Source: Bacillus timonensis (lineage in GTDB: Bacteria; Bacillota; Bacilli; Bacillales; Bacillaceae_L). From it: 64,000 nucleotides of DNA. Positions 7,941-17,230 of the stretch are shown in pieces. The stretch spans positions 62,001 to 126,000 of the forward strand of contig JAIVAN010000012.1 of NCBI GenBank assembly GCA_020171895.1. The letters are read 5' to 3'. The first letter of the stretch is position 1. Every line of letters starts with the position of its first letter. The notes beneath the pieces were generated by a model. The model was not told the origin of the DNA, searched no databases, and was given only the letters and a program-made list of their open reading frames with translations. The translations under genes were made by a program, and so were the position numbers.

Positions 7941-10247
7941 ATGTCAGTAGAAAAGCACCCAGATTACCAGCAGGAAAAAGAGAATTTAGATTTCACGAAT
8001 AATTATATGAAGATTGTGATTCAGGCTTCGGAGTCAGATGAAGCATCCTTTAAAGATAATCTTAAGCATGCATTAGAAGGAATTGATTTTAAGGATAGTA
8101 GTTTTAGTTATATGAACATGCTCACAAATTCTAATTTACTAAGAAGAACTTATGATGAGCTAAAGAAGTTAAAAAAAATTGAAGGTAAGCCTTATTTCGC
8201 AAGAATCGATTTTCGAGGTGATGGTACAGATAGTGAGGAGGTCCTGTACTTTGGGAAAGCTTCCTTATTTGATAAAGAAACACAACAGCCCATTATTGTT
8301 GATTGGCGGTCACCGATAGCTAATCTCTACTATGATGGAAGATTAGGAGATGTATCATATGAAGCGGAAGGTCAAGAGTATAAAGGTTATTTGTCACTTA
8401 AAAGACAATATGTAATTGATAAGGGAAAGCTAGAGGAAATTAGAGATATTGATTTAACGACAAACGATGAGTTGCTACAAAAATCATTGTCGGCAAGTGC
8501 GAGTAATCGTCTGACAGATATCGTTTCAACCATTCAAGAAGAACAAAATAAAGTGATTCGTGCAGACTTAAATAAGCCAATTATTGTGCAAGGGGCAGCG
8601 GGAAGTGGGAAGACAACGATAGCTCTTCATCGGATTGCTTATTTTATTTATACATACTCAGAATATTTTTCCCCTGATCAGTTAATGATTTTGGCACCGA
8701 ACCGATTATTTCTTGATTATATTTCCGAAGTTCTCCCCGAATTAGGAGTAGATCGAATTTTACAGACAACCTACGTTGAGTACGTAAAAGATTGCGTTGG
8801 AAAAAAGTTAAAAATAACGAATCCGAACGAAAAGTTAATTGGATTTATTGATGGAAAGTTTGAAAATCCTGAGTTAATACGTTGGATATCCTCGTTTAAA
8901 GGTTCATTAGCGTTTAGAGATATCATTCATTTATATTTAGAGGACATTCTTGAATCTTTACTTCCTAAGGAAGATTTTTACCTGTCGAAGTTTAAATTAT
9001 ATTCTGCAAAAAAATTAAGAAAATTAATGGTAGAAGAATATAAATACCTACCTTTCTATGCAAGGAAGGACAAAATCAAAAGGGTTCTTCAAAATCATGT
9101 TCGTGTTGAAAAGGAAGCCATTATTCAAAAAGTGACGAATTTTTATGAAGCTAAGCTTGAAAAGGCACTTTACAGTAATTCAGATAAAGAAACTAGAAAA
9201 AAATATATTTCGAAGGCGTTAGATAAGAGAGAAGAAATGGTTGATGGGATAAAGAGGGAAGCTCGTACATGTGTTCAAAGATATATAAAGAAACTCCCCA
9301 AACATGATTTGTTCGACTATTATCAAAATCTAGTGAGTAATAAAGAAGTGTTCGAGAAATATGCAAGGGGTGTCATGAACGATAAACAGCTCGATGCGTT
9401 TTGTCGCTATCAATTGAAGCTTCGTGATAATAAGGTATACGAACTAGAAGATCTTGCCCCATTGTTGTATATGCAAGGAAGGCTTTACGGTATTGAAAAA
9501 GATTTAAAAGTTAGGAATGTCGTAATTGATGAAGCTCAAGATTATAGTTACTTTCAGTTTTTCGCCTTGAAATCAGTACTTGAAACGGATATGTTTACCA
9601 TTGTTGGAGATTTAGCTCAAGGTATTCATTCATATCGAGGTATGAATGATTGGGGAATTGTTCAATCCGAGATATTTCCTAGATCGACGTATAAAACGTT
9701 ACAAAAAAGCTATCGTACGACTGTTGAAATTATGAATACAGCTAATGACCTTTTATCTTTGCTGAATCTACAGCTACCATTAGTAGAACCAGTAGTCAGA
9801 CATGGTGAAAGACCATATTTTAAAAAAATACAAAACTCTATGAAGGATACCGTAGCATTCATAGCCTCAGATATCAGAGAGCTATATCAAAGTGGGATAA
9901 AATCCATTGCTATCATCGGCAAGACAGATAAAGAATGTGAAAAATTAACGGTTGCTTTTCTAAAGTACTCGCCTGAACTGTCAGTTCAACCTTTAAAGGA
10001 AAATGAAGAAATCAATCACGAAAAAGTGGTGATTGTTAGTTCTCATCTTTCAAAAGGACTTGAATTTGATGCAGTTATCATTTGTTCAATAGATGAAGTC
10101 TATCAACTGAATGAAATTGATATTAAGTTACTATATGTGTCTATGACACGACCTCTACACAAGCTATTGCTTTACGGAAAATCGCCAAATAGTTTTCTAT
10201 TAAATCATATTCATAATGAATTAGTGATGTCTGAAGATATAGAATGA
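7941..10247 (+). CDS. helD: HelD, RNA polymerase-recycling helicase-like protein
   Basis: UvrD-like superfamily 1 ATPase that binds RNA polymerase and frees it from stalled or post-termination complexes. At 768 residues it matches B. subtilis HelD (774). The start at 7941 is preferred to the in-frame TTG at 7905 because GGAAGGGTGAG is well spaced before it and because 7905 is in the terminator T-run. The N-terminal coiled region is followed by a Walker A motif GAAGSGKTT near residue 218, VIDEAQDYSY (motif II) and SHLSKGLEFDAVI near the C-terminus. Some HelD homologues protect against rifamycins; whether this one does cannot be told from sequence. The leader carries a promoter followed by a terminator. 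Confidence 0.93.
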   Translation: MSVEKHPDYQQEKENLDFTNNYMKIVIQASESDEASFKDNLKHALEGIDFKDSSFSYMNMLTNSNLLRRTYDELKKLKKIEGKPYFARIDFRGDGTDSEEVLYFGKASLFDKETQQPIIVDWRSPIANLYYDGRLGDVSYEAEGQEYKGYLSLKRQYVIDKGKLEEIRDIDLTTNDELLQKSLSASASNRLTDIVSTIQEEQNKVIRADLNKPIIVQGAAGSGKTTIALHRIAYFIYTYSEYFSPDQLMILAPNRLFLDYISEVLPELGVDRILQTTYVEYVKDCVGKKLKITNPNEKLIGFIDGKFENPELIRWISSFKGSLAFRDIIHLYLEDILESLLPKEDFYLSKFKLYSAKKLRKLMVEEYKYLPFYARKDKIKRVLQNHVRVEKEAIIQKVTNFYEAKLEKALYSNSDKETRKKYISKALDKREEMVDGIKREARTCVQRYIKKLPKHDLFDYYQNLVSNKEVFEKYARGVMNDKQLDAFCRYQLKLRDNKVYELEDLAPLLYMQGRLYGIEKDLKVRNVVIDEAQDYSYFQFFALKSVLETDMFTIVGDLAQGIHSYRGMNDWGIVQSEIFPRSTYKTLQKSYRTTVEIMNTANDLLSLLNLQLPLVEPVVRHGERPYFKKIQNSMKDTVAFIASDIRELYQSGIKSIAIIGKTDKECEKLTVAFLKYSPELSVQPLKENEEINHEKVVIVSSHLSKGLEFDAVIICSIDEVYQLNEIDIKLLYVSMTRPLHKLLLYGKSPNSFLLNHIHNELVMSEDIE

Positions 10248-10282
10248 AGCTGGGAATCAATATTCCTTAGCTTCATTCTTTT
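10241..10282 (+). terminator. helD terminator overlapping the gerKB stop
   Basis: AGAATGAAGCT (10241-10251) pairs with AGCTTCATTCT (10269-10279) with an inner GGAAT/ATTCC extension, followed by TTTT on the plus strand. The hairpin includes the last codons of the convergent gerKB. Confidence 0.7.
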
Positions 10283-11360
10283 GTTTTCGTTCAAGAATCA
10301 CCCAAACGATGAGAGGAATAACGATTGAAACACTAAAAGTGTATGGGTAAATGCCAGTAATCCATTCATCCATAAAAGTTAAATGGTTGTCGATAACAAA
10401 TATACAGATGAATAGAGTGAAGGTACTTATAAACAACTGTACATAGGTAGCTTTTGATAGAAATGGAATATGAAAGGAAGGAATAATTTGCCCAGCCACG
10501 ATCTGAAAGACAGACATTCTAATAACAGAGCCTATCACAAGTGTGAAAATCCCGTAAATATCAACCTGCTCAATAAATCCTAGAGAAACGACCTTAAGAA
10601 TAGAAGAAGGTGGATATTCTGAAATTTGAGCTTGTTCAATCCCAAAAATCATAATCGAACCAGTAACGGTCCCTAAAAAAGTAACTGTGACAAAAATGGT
10701 ACTAATCACTAAAATCGTTTTAAGTGAAAACGAATTTTTCTCATGCTTATCAAGCGTTAAAAATAAAAGCAAAACAAACTCTCCGTAAACTGACACAGTC
10801 AATAAAACGCCTAACAACAGTGAAGAAAAATCACTTTGCAAAATAGGAAATAAGTAATCCCATTCTTTTACTCGTAATGAAGAAAAGCCAATGATTGATC
10901 CAGTAATGAAAATGAGATATGCAAAAGGTTCACTTGTTCTAGCTACACTCTCTATTCCCTTGAAAATTCCATATAAAACAACAGCATAGAAGGTGATACC
11001 AATAAAGAACATAGGTGTTCGTGTAAAGTATACAAGATGCAAAAAATCCATAACGGTATACAAAGTGATGACTAACATGTATAGGAAATACAATAAAAAC
11101 ACACATGTAAGAAAACCACCAAAGATGTTCCCAAATGATTGCTTAATAAGAAGATGAAGTGGTTGATTTTTTTTCAATGTATGAATGCGATATAGACACA
11201 TTGCATATAGAAACCCAATAGGATAAGCAATCAATATAGTGACCCATGCATCTCGACCGCTTATGGAAAGAATTGGTCCAACTAATAGTAAATGACCAGT
11301 AATCGGCAATAACAAAAATAACATGGTTAATAGTTGTCGGTATGATATTACTTTCATCAT
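10257..11360 (-). CDS. gerKB: GerKB/GerAB-type germinant receptor subunit B
   Basis: Integral membrane subunit of a nutrient germinant receptor in the spore inner membrane. It belongs to the APC-like spore permease family; at 367 residues it fits GerAB proteins and shows about ten hydrophobic helices throughout. It is last in a three-gene minus-strand operon with order A-C-B, the order of B. subtilis gerK, and starts 11 bp after the C-subunit gene. The germinant bound by the B subunit cannot be predicted from sequence. Expression is expected in the forespore (SigG), but I found no clear SigG promoter. Confidence 0.9.
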   Translation of the reverse strand: MMKVISYRQLLTMLFLLLPITGHLLLVGPILSISGRDAWVTILIAYPIGFLYAMCLYRIHTLKKNQPLHLLIKQSFGNIFGGFLTCVFLLYFLYMLVITLYTVMDFLHLVYFTRTPMFFIGITFYAVVLYGIFKGIESVARTSEPFAYLIFITGSIIGFSSLRVKEWDYLFPILQSDFSSLLLGVLLTVSVYGEFVLLLFLTLDKHEKNSFSLKTILVISTIFVTVTFLGTVTGSIMIFGIEQAQISEYPPSSILKVVSLGFIEQVDIYGIFTLVIGSVIRMSVFQIVAGQIIPSFHIPFLSKATYVQLFISTFTLFICIFVIDNHLTFMDEWITGIYPYTFSVSIVIPLIVWVILERKQKNEAKEY

Positions 11361-11371
11361 ATGTTCCTCTT

Positions 11372-12487
11372 TTATTTTAGACTTCTTATCATCCCATTCT
11401 CGACCAACTTTGGTTTGGTTAAAACTTCAAATTGTACTTGTCGAAAATATTCATCCCAGTTTTCAAGTTGTTCTCTATAGGTTTTTGCATCTGATTTAGC
11501 TACAGTAGAAGAAAAATTAACGAGGTCCAACCCTAATAACTGAAATTTAGCAAGAAGTAAATTTGTATCATATATAATTTGATTCGCATACGATTTTTCA
11601 ATGACAGCTATGTTTTCATCGTTAAGTGGAATTGAGTTACGCACTTCTCTTAATAAAGCTTTTTCAGAGATTAGTATCCTAGCCGTCGGTAGTGGAGTTG
11701 GATCAAATTCTATCTTCACCTTGCTGTCTTGAACGGAAACAGTCACATAATCTCGCATATTATGATGTTTATTTAAATATGAGAAGGTATAAGAGGCTTC
11801 GATGAGACCTTCAGCTAAGCGTTGAAACGCCTTTGTTTCTTCGCCTGTTAAGCTTCCTACCATTTTACCGTTCTTAAATAGAGCGGTGCCCTCTGTTTCG
11901 ATTGAGTCATTTTCCAGTTTAATGATAGGTAAGATAGGGTGAGTCGTATGTGAGAGTAACTTATCGATGTATTGGTAAAACGTAATATCATGGACGTACC
12001 CATATTCGCTCTTTCTTCTTAAAGATTGAGAGATGTCCTTAACGGTTGCTGAAGAATCATTAAACTTATATGATAACAATTCTTTCGGCTCTGATTGAGA
12101 AACGAACATTTTCATTTTAATTCTTGTCGTAGGCTCTCTTCTGAAATAATCGACAACCTCATTTAAGCCTTGCTCTGCTACATCTTTAGAAACGACTAGC
12201 ATTTGTAATTGTTTATATGAAAGTGGTTTAGGTGAGTTTGTCGTTAATTTATCAATTGCGTCGTATATGGTTAATCCTTTTGCTGTAAAGGTTTGTTGTT
12301 GATGATTTTTTTCTTTTGTTTTAGATGGAATAAGAGTTTGAACTGTTAGCTCATAATTGGAATCACTGTCAAAATCAATGCCAACACCTGTTACAATATG
12401 AAATTTAGTTATGTCGGTTTGATCCCAGCATCCGGAAAGGAGAAGGATGGTGGGAAGGAAGATAGCTAGAAGTAAAATTCTTTTCAT
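11372..12487 (-). CDS. gerKC: GerKC/GerAC-type germinant receptor lipoprotein
   Basis: Lipoprotein subunit of the germinant receptor, 371 residues as usual for the GerAC family. A signal peptide ends in the lipobox LLSGC (cysteine about residue 20), followed by WDQTDI, typical of Ger(x)C proteins. It starts 2 bp after the end of gerKA, so translation is probably coupled. The fold is known from GerBC to be three alpha/beta domains, consistent with the mixed sequence here. Lipidation would anchor it on the outer face of the spore inner membrane. Confidence 0.92.
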   Translation of the reverse strand: MKRILLLAIFLPTILLLSGCWDQTDITKFHIVTGVGIDFDSDSNYELTVQTLIPSKTKEKNHQQQTFTAKGLTIYDAIDKLTTNSPKPLSYKQLQMLVVSKDVAEQGLNEVVDYFRREPTTRIKMKMFVSQSEPKELLSYKFNDSSATVKDISQSLRRKSEYGYVHDITFYQYIDKLLSHTTHPILPIIKLENDSIETEGTALFKNGKMVGSLTGEETKAFQRLAEGLIEASYTFSYLNKHHNMRDYVTVSVQDSKVKIEFDPTPLPTARILISEKALLREVRNSIPLNDENIAVIEKSYANQIIYDTNLLLAKFQLLGLDLVNFSSTVAKSDAKTYREQLENWDEYFRQVQFEVLTKPKLVENGMIRSLK

Positions 12488-12489
12488 GA

Positions 12490-13977
12490 TTAATCATCCT
12501 TAAGTTTTCGCGGCATTTGATTTTTTGCTTGTCTTATTTGTTGTGTAGGGTTCAACGTTTTTGGACGGTTTCGATGTGCCCATAATGGAAAACGAGTCAA
12601 GAAGTCTCTCCATTCTAGAAAGTGACTTGGGAAAATGGGAGACATATAAGGCACACCAAATGATCTTAGAGATGAGGTGTGTAAAGCCAAGAAACAAACC
12701 ACTAACATCACTCCATAAAAACCAAGTAAGGCAGCGGCAACTAAATAACTAAACCTTAAAATAACTGTAATTGAACTAAAAGAAGGTAACATATACGTAG
12801 CAATTCCTGAAATTGCAACAATAATAATCGTTGGTGCAGAAACAAAACCAGCATTCACAGCGGCTTGCCCAATTATTAATCCGCCTACAACAGATACCAT
12901 TTCACCTATTGGTTTTGGCATGCGAAGCCCTGCTTCCTTAAGGAAATCAAACGCCAGTAGTAGAATAAACACTTCAAGGAATAAAGGAAAGGGGACCCCG
13001 TCTCTTGACCCTGCATACGTAAGTAATAAATCCGTTGGGATAAATTCTTGATGATAACTCCCTGTAGAAACATATAGAGCAGGTAAAATAGTCGCAATGA
13101 TAAAACTGAAAAAACGGACTATACGAATAAATGAACTATAATAAGGTTTGTTGTAATAGTCCTCAGCACTTTGGAACGATTCTAACCATAGGTGAGGAAC
13201 GGTTAACACCATTGGCGTGCCATCAACTAAAATAGCTATTCTACCCTCAAGTAGCCTACTTGCAACTGTATCCGGTCTTTCTGAATTTGCGACAGAAGGA
13301 AACAAAGAAAAGGGTGAGTCTTCAATGAACTCTTCAACATAATTAGATTCAAGAATAGCATCTATTTTTATCCGAGAGAGACGGATTCTTAATTCTTCTA
13401 AGACCTCTTTATTTGCAATGTTTTCAAGATAGACAAGGTAAGTTTCTGTTTTGGTTGTTTCCCCCAATAACAGACGTTCAACTCTAAGGCTTGGTGTACG
13501 AAGTCGTCTGCGTAACATGGAGAGGTTGATTTCGATTAGTTCAACAAAGCCTTCTTTGGGGCCTCTTACGACAGTGTCTGAAATAGGCTCAGTAATATCC
13601 CTAATTTTAGGGTTTGAATATGATAGGGCAAATCCTCTTTCAACCCCATCGATAAATAATAGAGTACTTCCTTGAAGTAGTTTTTCAATGAGAGTGTCTC
13701 TGTTTTGAACAGAAGTAACACTTAACAGCTCGACGATTTGTTGTTCTATATGATTGGATAGTTTATGAGAAAGGTCAATGTTGGACTTTAGTAACGGTTC
13801 GATGACGTGTTCTGTAATGATCTCAAGTTGAATAAGGTTCCGAATTCCACATACAAAGCATTTTGTACCGTTTTGTAAGGTGAACTGGCGAATTAATAAA
13901 TCAGTAGGTGTCCCTAATGTGTGATTGATGTATGACAAGTTTTGTTCGATGTTTGGATAGATGAGTTTCTTTGACAT
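12490..13977 (-). CDS. gerKA: GerKA/GerAA-type germinant receptor subunit A
   Basis: First gene of the germinant receptor operon, 495 residues. The cytoplasmic N-terminal half contains signatures of the GerA family such as RGPKEGFVE and LRRRLRTPSLR. Membrane helices follow from about residue 285 with conserved TDLLLTYAGSRDGVPFP and PKPIGEMVSVVGG. A strong ribosome site CTGGAGGTG precedes ATG 13977. In the spore it forms an oligomeric channel-like complex with the B and C subunits. The stretch upstream to 14472 holds no other gene, only a dispersed repeat. Confidence 0.93.
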   Translation of the reverse strand: MSKKLIYPNIEQNLSYINHTLGTPTDLLIRQFTLQNGTKCFVCGIRNLIQLEIITEHVIEPLLKSNIDLSHKLSNHIEQQIVELLSVTSVQNRDTLIEKLLQGSTLLFIDGVERGFALSYSNPKIRDITEPISDTVVRGPKEGFVELIEINLSMLRRRLRTPSLRVERLLLGETTKTETYLVYLENIANKEVLEELRIRLSRIKIDAILESNYVEEFIEDSPFSLFPSVANSERPDTVASRLLEGRIAILVDGTPMVLTVPHLWLESFQSAEDYYNKPYYSSFIRIVRFFSFIIATILPALYVSTGSYHQEFIPTDLLLTYAGSRDGVPFPLFLEVFILLLAFDFLKEAGLRMPKPIGEMVSVVGGLIIGQAAVNAGFVSAPTIIIVAISGIATYMLPSFSSITVILRFSYLVAAALLGFYGVMLVVCFLALHTSSLRSFGVPYMSPIFPSHFLEWRDFLTRFPLWAHRNRPKTLNPTQQIRQAKNQMPRKLKDD

Positions 13978-14065
13978 AAAAAGACACCTCCAGAATTAGC
14001 TTTCCAATAAATAGGGATTGCTATTCTGAAGGCGTTAATAAAATGTAAGGGGGTTTTTTTATAAG

Positions 14066-14335
14066 GCTACCCTGAAAATACGACACTGAACAAGGGGTGT
14101 TAATCTGCGTTGCAGGAACCTCGCTTTCCGTGGGGCGCCACTTGAGCCTCCTCGGCCTTTGGCCTGTGGGGTCTCAAGCCTAGCGCTATTTCCCGCAGGA
14201 GTCTCGGTTCTTCCACTCCGATTAACACGCGTTAGTTATTAAATGCCAACGTTCAAAAACACAAATTCAAGCGCAAATTTTCATTCACCACGGTGCAATT
14301 TTTCGAATTGCATGGAAGTCTACCCTGAAAATAAG
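14066..14335 (-). repeat. dispersed Bacillaceae-type repeat, copy 1 (hairpin element)
   Basis: GC-rich element bounded by TACCCTGAAAATA on both sides. The core runs from GTGTTAATC (14097-14105) to GATTAACAC (14220-14228), a terminal inverted repeat. Inner arms pair: GAACC (14116-14120) with GGTTC (14206-14210), GCGC (14135-14138) with GCGC (14183-14186), CTTGAG (14141-14146) with CTCAAG (14173-14178), and a GGCC-TTT-GGCC tip. Similar copies lie at 17711, 26748, 28301 and 51037. Noncoding; strand is arbitrary. Confidence 0.85.
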
Positions 14336-14470
14336 TTTGTTACAATCAACATAGGGTGACTCCGATTAACACTTCAAATTTAATTGGGACCAACACTCTA
14401 TATAAAAAAGAAACAATTGCATATTTTCATACATCTTGGTGCAAATTTATTTGCATTTTTCATATTGGTT
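14321..14470 (-). repeat. degenerate, core-deleted copy 1b of the dispersed repeat
   Basis: Shares the TACCCTGAAAATA boundary with copy 1, then jumps almost directly to CTCCGATTAACAC and the flanking segment ending in GGTGCAAATTTATTTGCA. The GC-rich hairpin core is missing. Together with copy 1 it fills the 13978-14472 gap between gerKA and adhP. Confidence 0.6.
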
Positions 14471-14472
14471 AT

Positions 14473-15516
14473 TTATAAAGTGAGGACGATACGTCCGTTT
14501 ATTTTACCTTCTTCTAGGTCAGTGAAGACTTGGTTGATTTGGTCTAGTGTTGCGGTTTCAACGATTGTTTTCACCTTGCCTTCAGCTGCAAATTGAAGGG
14601 CTTCTTGAAGGTCTTTACGAGTACCTACGATTGAACCGACAATGCTTACTGCATTTAGTACAGTATCAAATATTGGAACTTCAATCATTTCAGGAGGTAG
14701 ACCTACCGCGACACATTTACCGCCACGTTTGACAGAGCGGTATGCTTCATCAAATGCTTTCTTAGATACGGCTGTACAAATGGAAGCTTGAACTCCACCT
14801 ACTTCGCGTTGGATAAATGCGGCAGAGTCTTCATTCAATGGATTAATAATTTTATCTGCTCCTAGTTCTTTAGCTAACTCTAATTTTTCATCAAATGTAT
14901 CAACTGCAACAACGTTATATCCCATTGCTTTTGCATATTGAACAGCAACGTGGCCTAATCCACCAACTCCGTAAATAGCAACCCAGTCACCAGGCTTCGC
15001 TTCACCTACTTTTAACGCTTTATAGGTTGTAACTCCTGCACAAAAGATAGGTGCAGCTTCTACGTAATCTAAATTGTCAGGTACTTTCACAACATATCGA
15101 GCATCTGCTACACAATACTCAGCATAGCCACCGTCTACTGAATATCCTGCGTTTTGTTGGTGTAGGCATAATGTTTCTCTTCCAGTTAAACAGTATTCAC
15201 ATTGGCCACAGGCTGAATATAACCAAGGTACACCCACTCGATCTCCTGTTTGTAAGTGTGTAATATTTTCACCAACTGCCACTACTTCACCGACACCTTC
15301 ATGGCCTGGGATTAGAGGAAGCTTAGGTTTTACTGGCCAATCTCCATGAGCTGCATGTAAATCAGTGTGACACACACCACAAGCTTTAATATTAACTAAA
15401 ACATCATTCTTGCCGATTTCAGGTATGGCTACATTTTCAATCACTAGTTCTTTTTTAAATTCTCGTACTACTGCTGCTTTCATCATATTTTCTCCATTTT
15501 CGCAATGCTGACACAT
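14473..15516 (-). CDS. adhP: zinc-dependent alcohol dehydrogenase, AdhP type
   Basis: Medium-chain NAD-dependent alcohol dehydrogenase converting primary alcohols and aldehydes. Catalytic zinc ligands are visible in [15 protein letters not shown] and GHEGVGEV, structural zinc cysteines in [15 protein letters not shown], and the Rossmann motif in [14 protein letters not shown]. Two starts are possible. ATG 15516 has AAAGGAGAGG upstream and gives 347 residues with an N-terminal [10 protein letters not shown] extension. ATG 15486 or 15483 has GGAG and gives the usual MKAAVV start. I list the longer form for its stronger ribosome site but the shorter is more typical of the family. Confidence 0.9.
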   Translation of the reverse strand: MCQHCENGENMMKAAVVREFKKELVIENVAIPEIGKNDVLVNIKACGVCHTDLHAAHGDWPVKPKLPLIPGHEGVGEVVAVGENITHLQTGDRVGVPWLYSACGQCEYCLTGRETLCLHQQNAGYSVDGGYAEYCVADARYVVKVPDNLDYVEAAPIFCAGVTTYKALKVGEAKPGDWVAIYGVGGLGHVAVQYAKAMGYNVVAVDTFDEKLELAKELGADKIINPLNEDSAAFIQREVGGVQASICTAVSKKAFDEAYRSVKRGGKCVAVGLPPEMIEVPIFDTVLNAVSIVGSIVGTRKDLQEALQFAAEGKVKTIVETATLDQINQVFTDLEEGKINGRIVLTL

Positions 15517-15644
15517 CGTTATCCTCTCCTTTAGCTTTATGAATCTAGCATTATCATATGAAAAATCAATTTCATGTAATAGGGGAGAAACAGTTTGTTC
15601 TAATTTTTGTCAAAAACATATTACAAATTTGTGAAGAGATCCAA

Positions 15645-15671
15645 GAAAAAAAGGTACACAAATGTGCACCT
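15645..15671 (-). terminator. terminator of the glycerophosphodiesterase gene
   Basis: Read on the minus strand, AGGTGCACA and TGTGTACCT pair (one wobble) and are followed by seven Ts, eight bases after the stop codon of the gene at 15679. Confidence 0.8.
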
Positions 15672-15678
15672 CCACTGA

Positions 15679-16626
15679 TCATCTATATCCCATTTCAATT
15701 AATAATTCCTTCATTAAATCGGGTCTGTTCGTTATAATTCCATCAGCACCTAATTCAATCAATTGTCTCATCGTTTCTTTGTCATCTATTGTCCAATAAT
15801 GAACATCCATTCCTCTTCGGTGGGCACCATCAATCAATTGTTGACTTGCAAGGTTTAATCCACTCTGACTAATAGGGATTTGCAGCGCATCTACTCTAGG
15901 AGAATAGAGATTTGGTAAGAAAAGTTTATGGAAAAGAACAAACTTAATGACTTCTTGTCTTCCTGCAGAGAGTGCTGTTAATCCATTTGAAACAGAAGAA
16001 AATCCATCGGTAATTTCTTGATCAAAGGCTGTGATAAGTACGTTCTGTTCCATCTGGTATTTTTTAATGAGTGACCATAAACGCTTCGAAATTTCTTCAA
16101 ATCGTTCAGGGGGATTGTCATCTTTAATTTCTATCACCATTTTCACCTTTGGAAACTGTTTGAAGACTTCTTCGACTGTTGGAATATATACCCCTTTATC
16201 TCGGTATGAGAATTGCCCGTTAAGATCTTTAAAGTGGTATCCAGCATCAAGTGATTGAATTTCTGCTAGTGTTAGCTCAGCAACCTCACCCGTTCCATTC
16301 GTTGTTCGGTCAACCGTCGGATCATGAATAATAACGAGTTCGCCATCTTTTGTAATATGCACATCAAACTCCAGCACATCGACCTCTAACTCAACCGCTT
16401 GTTTAAAGGCATTCATCGTATTGGATGGCGCTAAGTCTTCACCACCTTGATGCGCAATAATAAGTGGACGATTCTTTTCGGGAAAAAAAGGATGCTGCTC
16501 TCTTTTTTCTACCGGAAAGAGATTCATAGAAAGAATAAAAAAGAGCAAACCAAAAAATAATGTGATTAAAGTTAAAAGAAGTTTCTTAGGTTTTCGTTTT
16601 GGTACTTCAGTAACAATTTGTTCCAA
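15679..16626 (-). CDS. membrane-anchored glycerophosphodiester phosphodiesterase
   Basis: Hydrolyses glycerophosphodiesters to glycerol-3-phosphate and an alcohol. The 315-residue protein has one N-terminal membrane helix (about residues 15-35) and then a GDPD TIM-barrel outside the membrane. Signature residues appear in IIAHQGGEDLAPSNT, EFDVHITKDGELVIIHDPTVDRTT and near the end HYWTIDDKETM with GADGIITNRPD. The typical HRG motif is HQG here, as in several Bacillus YhdW/YqiK-like members. It is a single gene with its own terminator. The substrate (lipid head groups or teichoic acid) cannot be resolved. Confidence 0.92.
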   Translation of the reverse strand: MEQIVTEVPKRKPKKLLLTLITLFFGLLFFILSMNLFPVEKREQHPFFPEKNRPLIIAHQGGEDLAPSNTMNAFKQAVELEVDVLEFDVHITKDGELVIIHDPTVDRTTNGTGEVAELTLAEIQSLDAGYHFKDLNGQFSYRDKGVYIPTVEEVFKQFPKVKMVIEIKDDNPPERFEEISKRLWSLIKKYQMEQNVLITAFDQEITDGFSSVSNGLTALSAGRQEVIKFVLFHKLFLPNLYSPRVDALQIPISQSGLNLASQQLIDGAHRRGMDVHYWTIDDKETMRQLIELGADGIITNRPDLMKELLIEMGYR

Positions 16627-17230
16627 TTTACATCAACCTCCTCTTTAAAATTAACTTAGTATTAACCTTTGTGGGCTGGAACGTTTTTCCTTTCTAGCGG
16701 TTACAACGTTTGATAGCCATAGAATGTGGAAAAGTGAGCTAAAAGTGACAGTTTTTACGGTAAAATCGTTCAAATCATGCAATTTTGATCCAAGGTGACT
16801 TGTTATGTAGTTGCTAGACTATGAGAATTTTCCCTATTTCAATGTTATAAGACTAATGTATAGGTTTTCTTCACAATTTTTTAGTTGAGCTTTTGAATGG
16901 TTTTCGGATTCTATCGGTTTTCGAGATTTTTCTATCACTTTTTGAAATTTTTCTAGCGGATAAAAATTTTTTTCAATCAAATTTAAAAATTATTCTATCA
17001 AATCCATTTTTTGTAATTTTGTAATCCGATCATTTTTTCAAGAATTCACTCAATTCCCCTGTCATTCATACAGATTATTCATCATTCACTCATTCTAGTA
17101 TTTATTTCTACACAACTTTTTTAATAGTCAGCGATTCAATAAAACAGACATTTGCTTTAGGAATGAAGTTCCAAATTCCTTACCTTCATCATAGCCTACA
17201 TTAGGGATAAATGGGAGGGGGTTCGATCAA
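16627..17230. other. 604-bp AT-rich intergenic region with no gene recognised
   Basis: No ORF, tRNA or terminator was recognised. The part from about 16905 to 17020 is very AT-rich and contains spaced TTCTA(T/G)C-like words (TTCTATCGG, TTCTATCAC, TTCTAGCGG, TTCTATCAA). Promoter elements for the downstream stay-green homologue are probably in the last 150 bp but none is convincing. Confidence 0.5.

Noticed and set aside
15540-15640. Rex operator upstream of adhP
   Set aside because: The TTCACAAATTTGTAA found there has half-sites in the wrong order for Rex.
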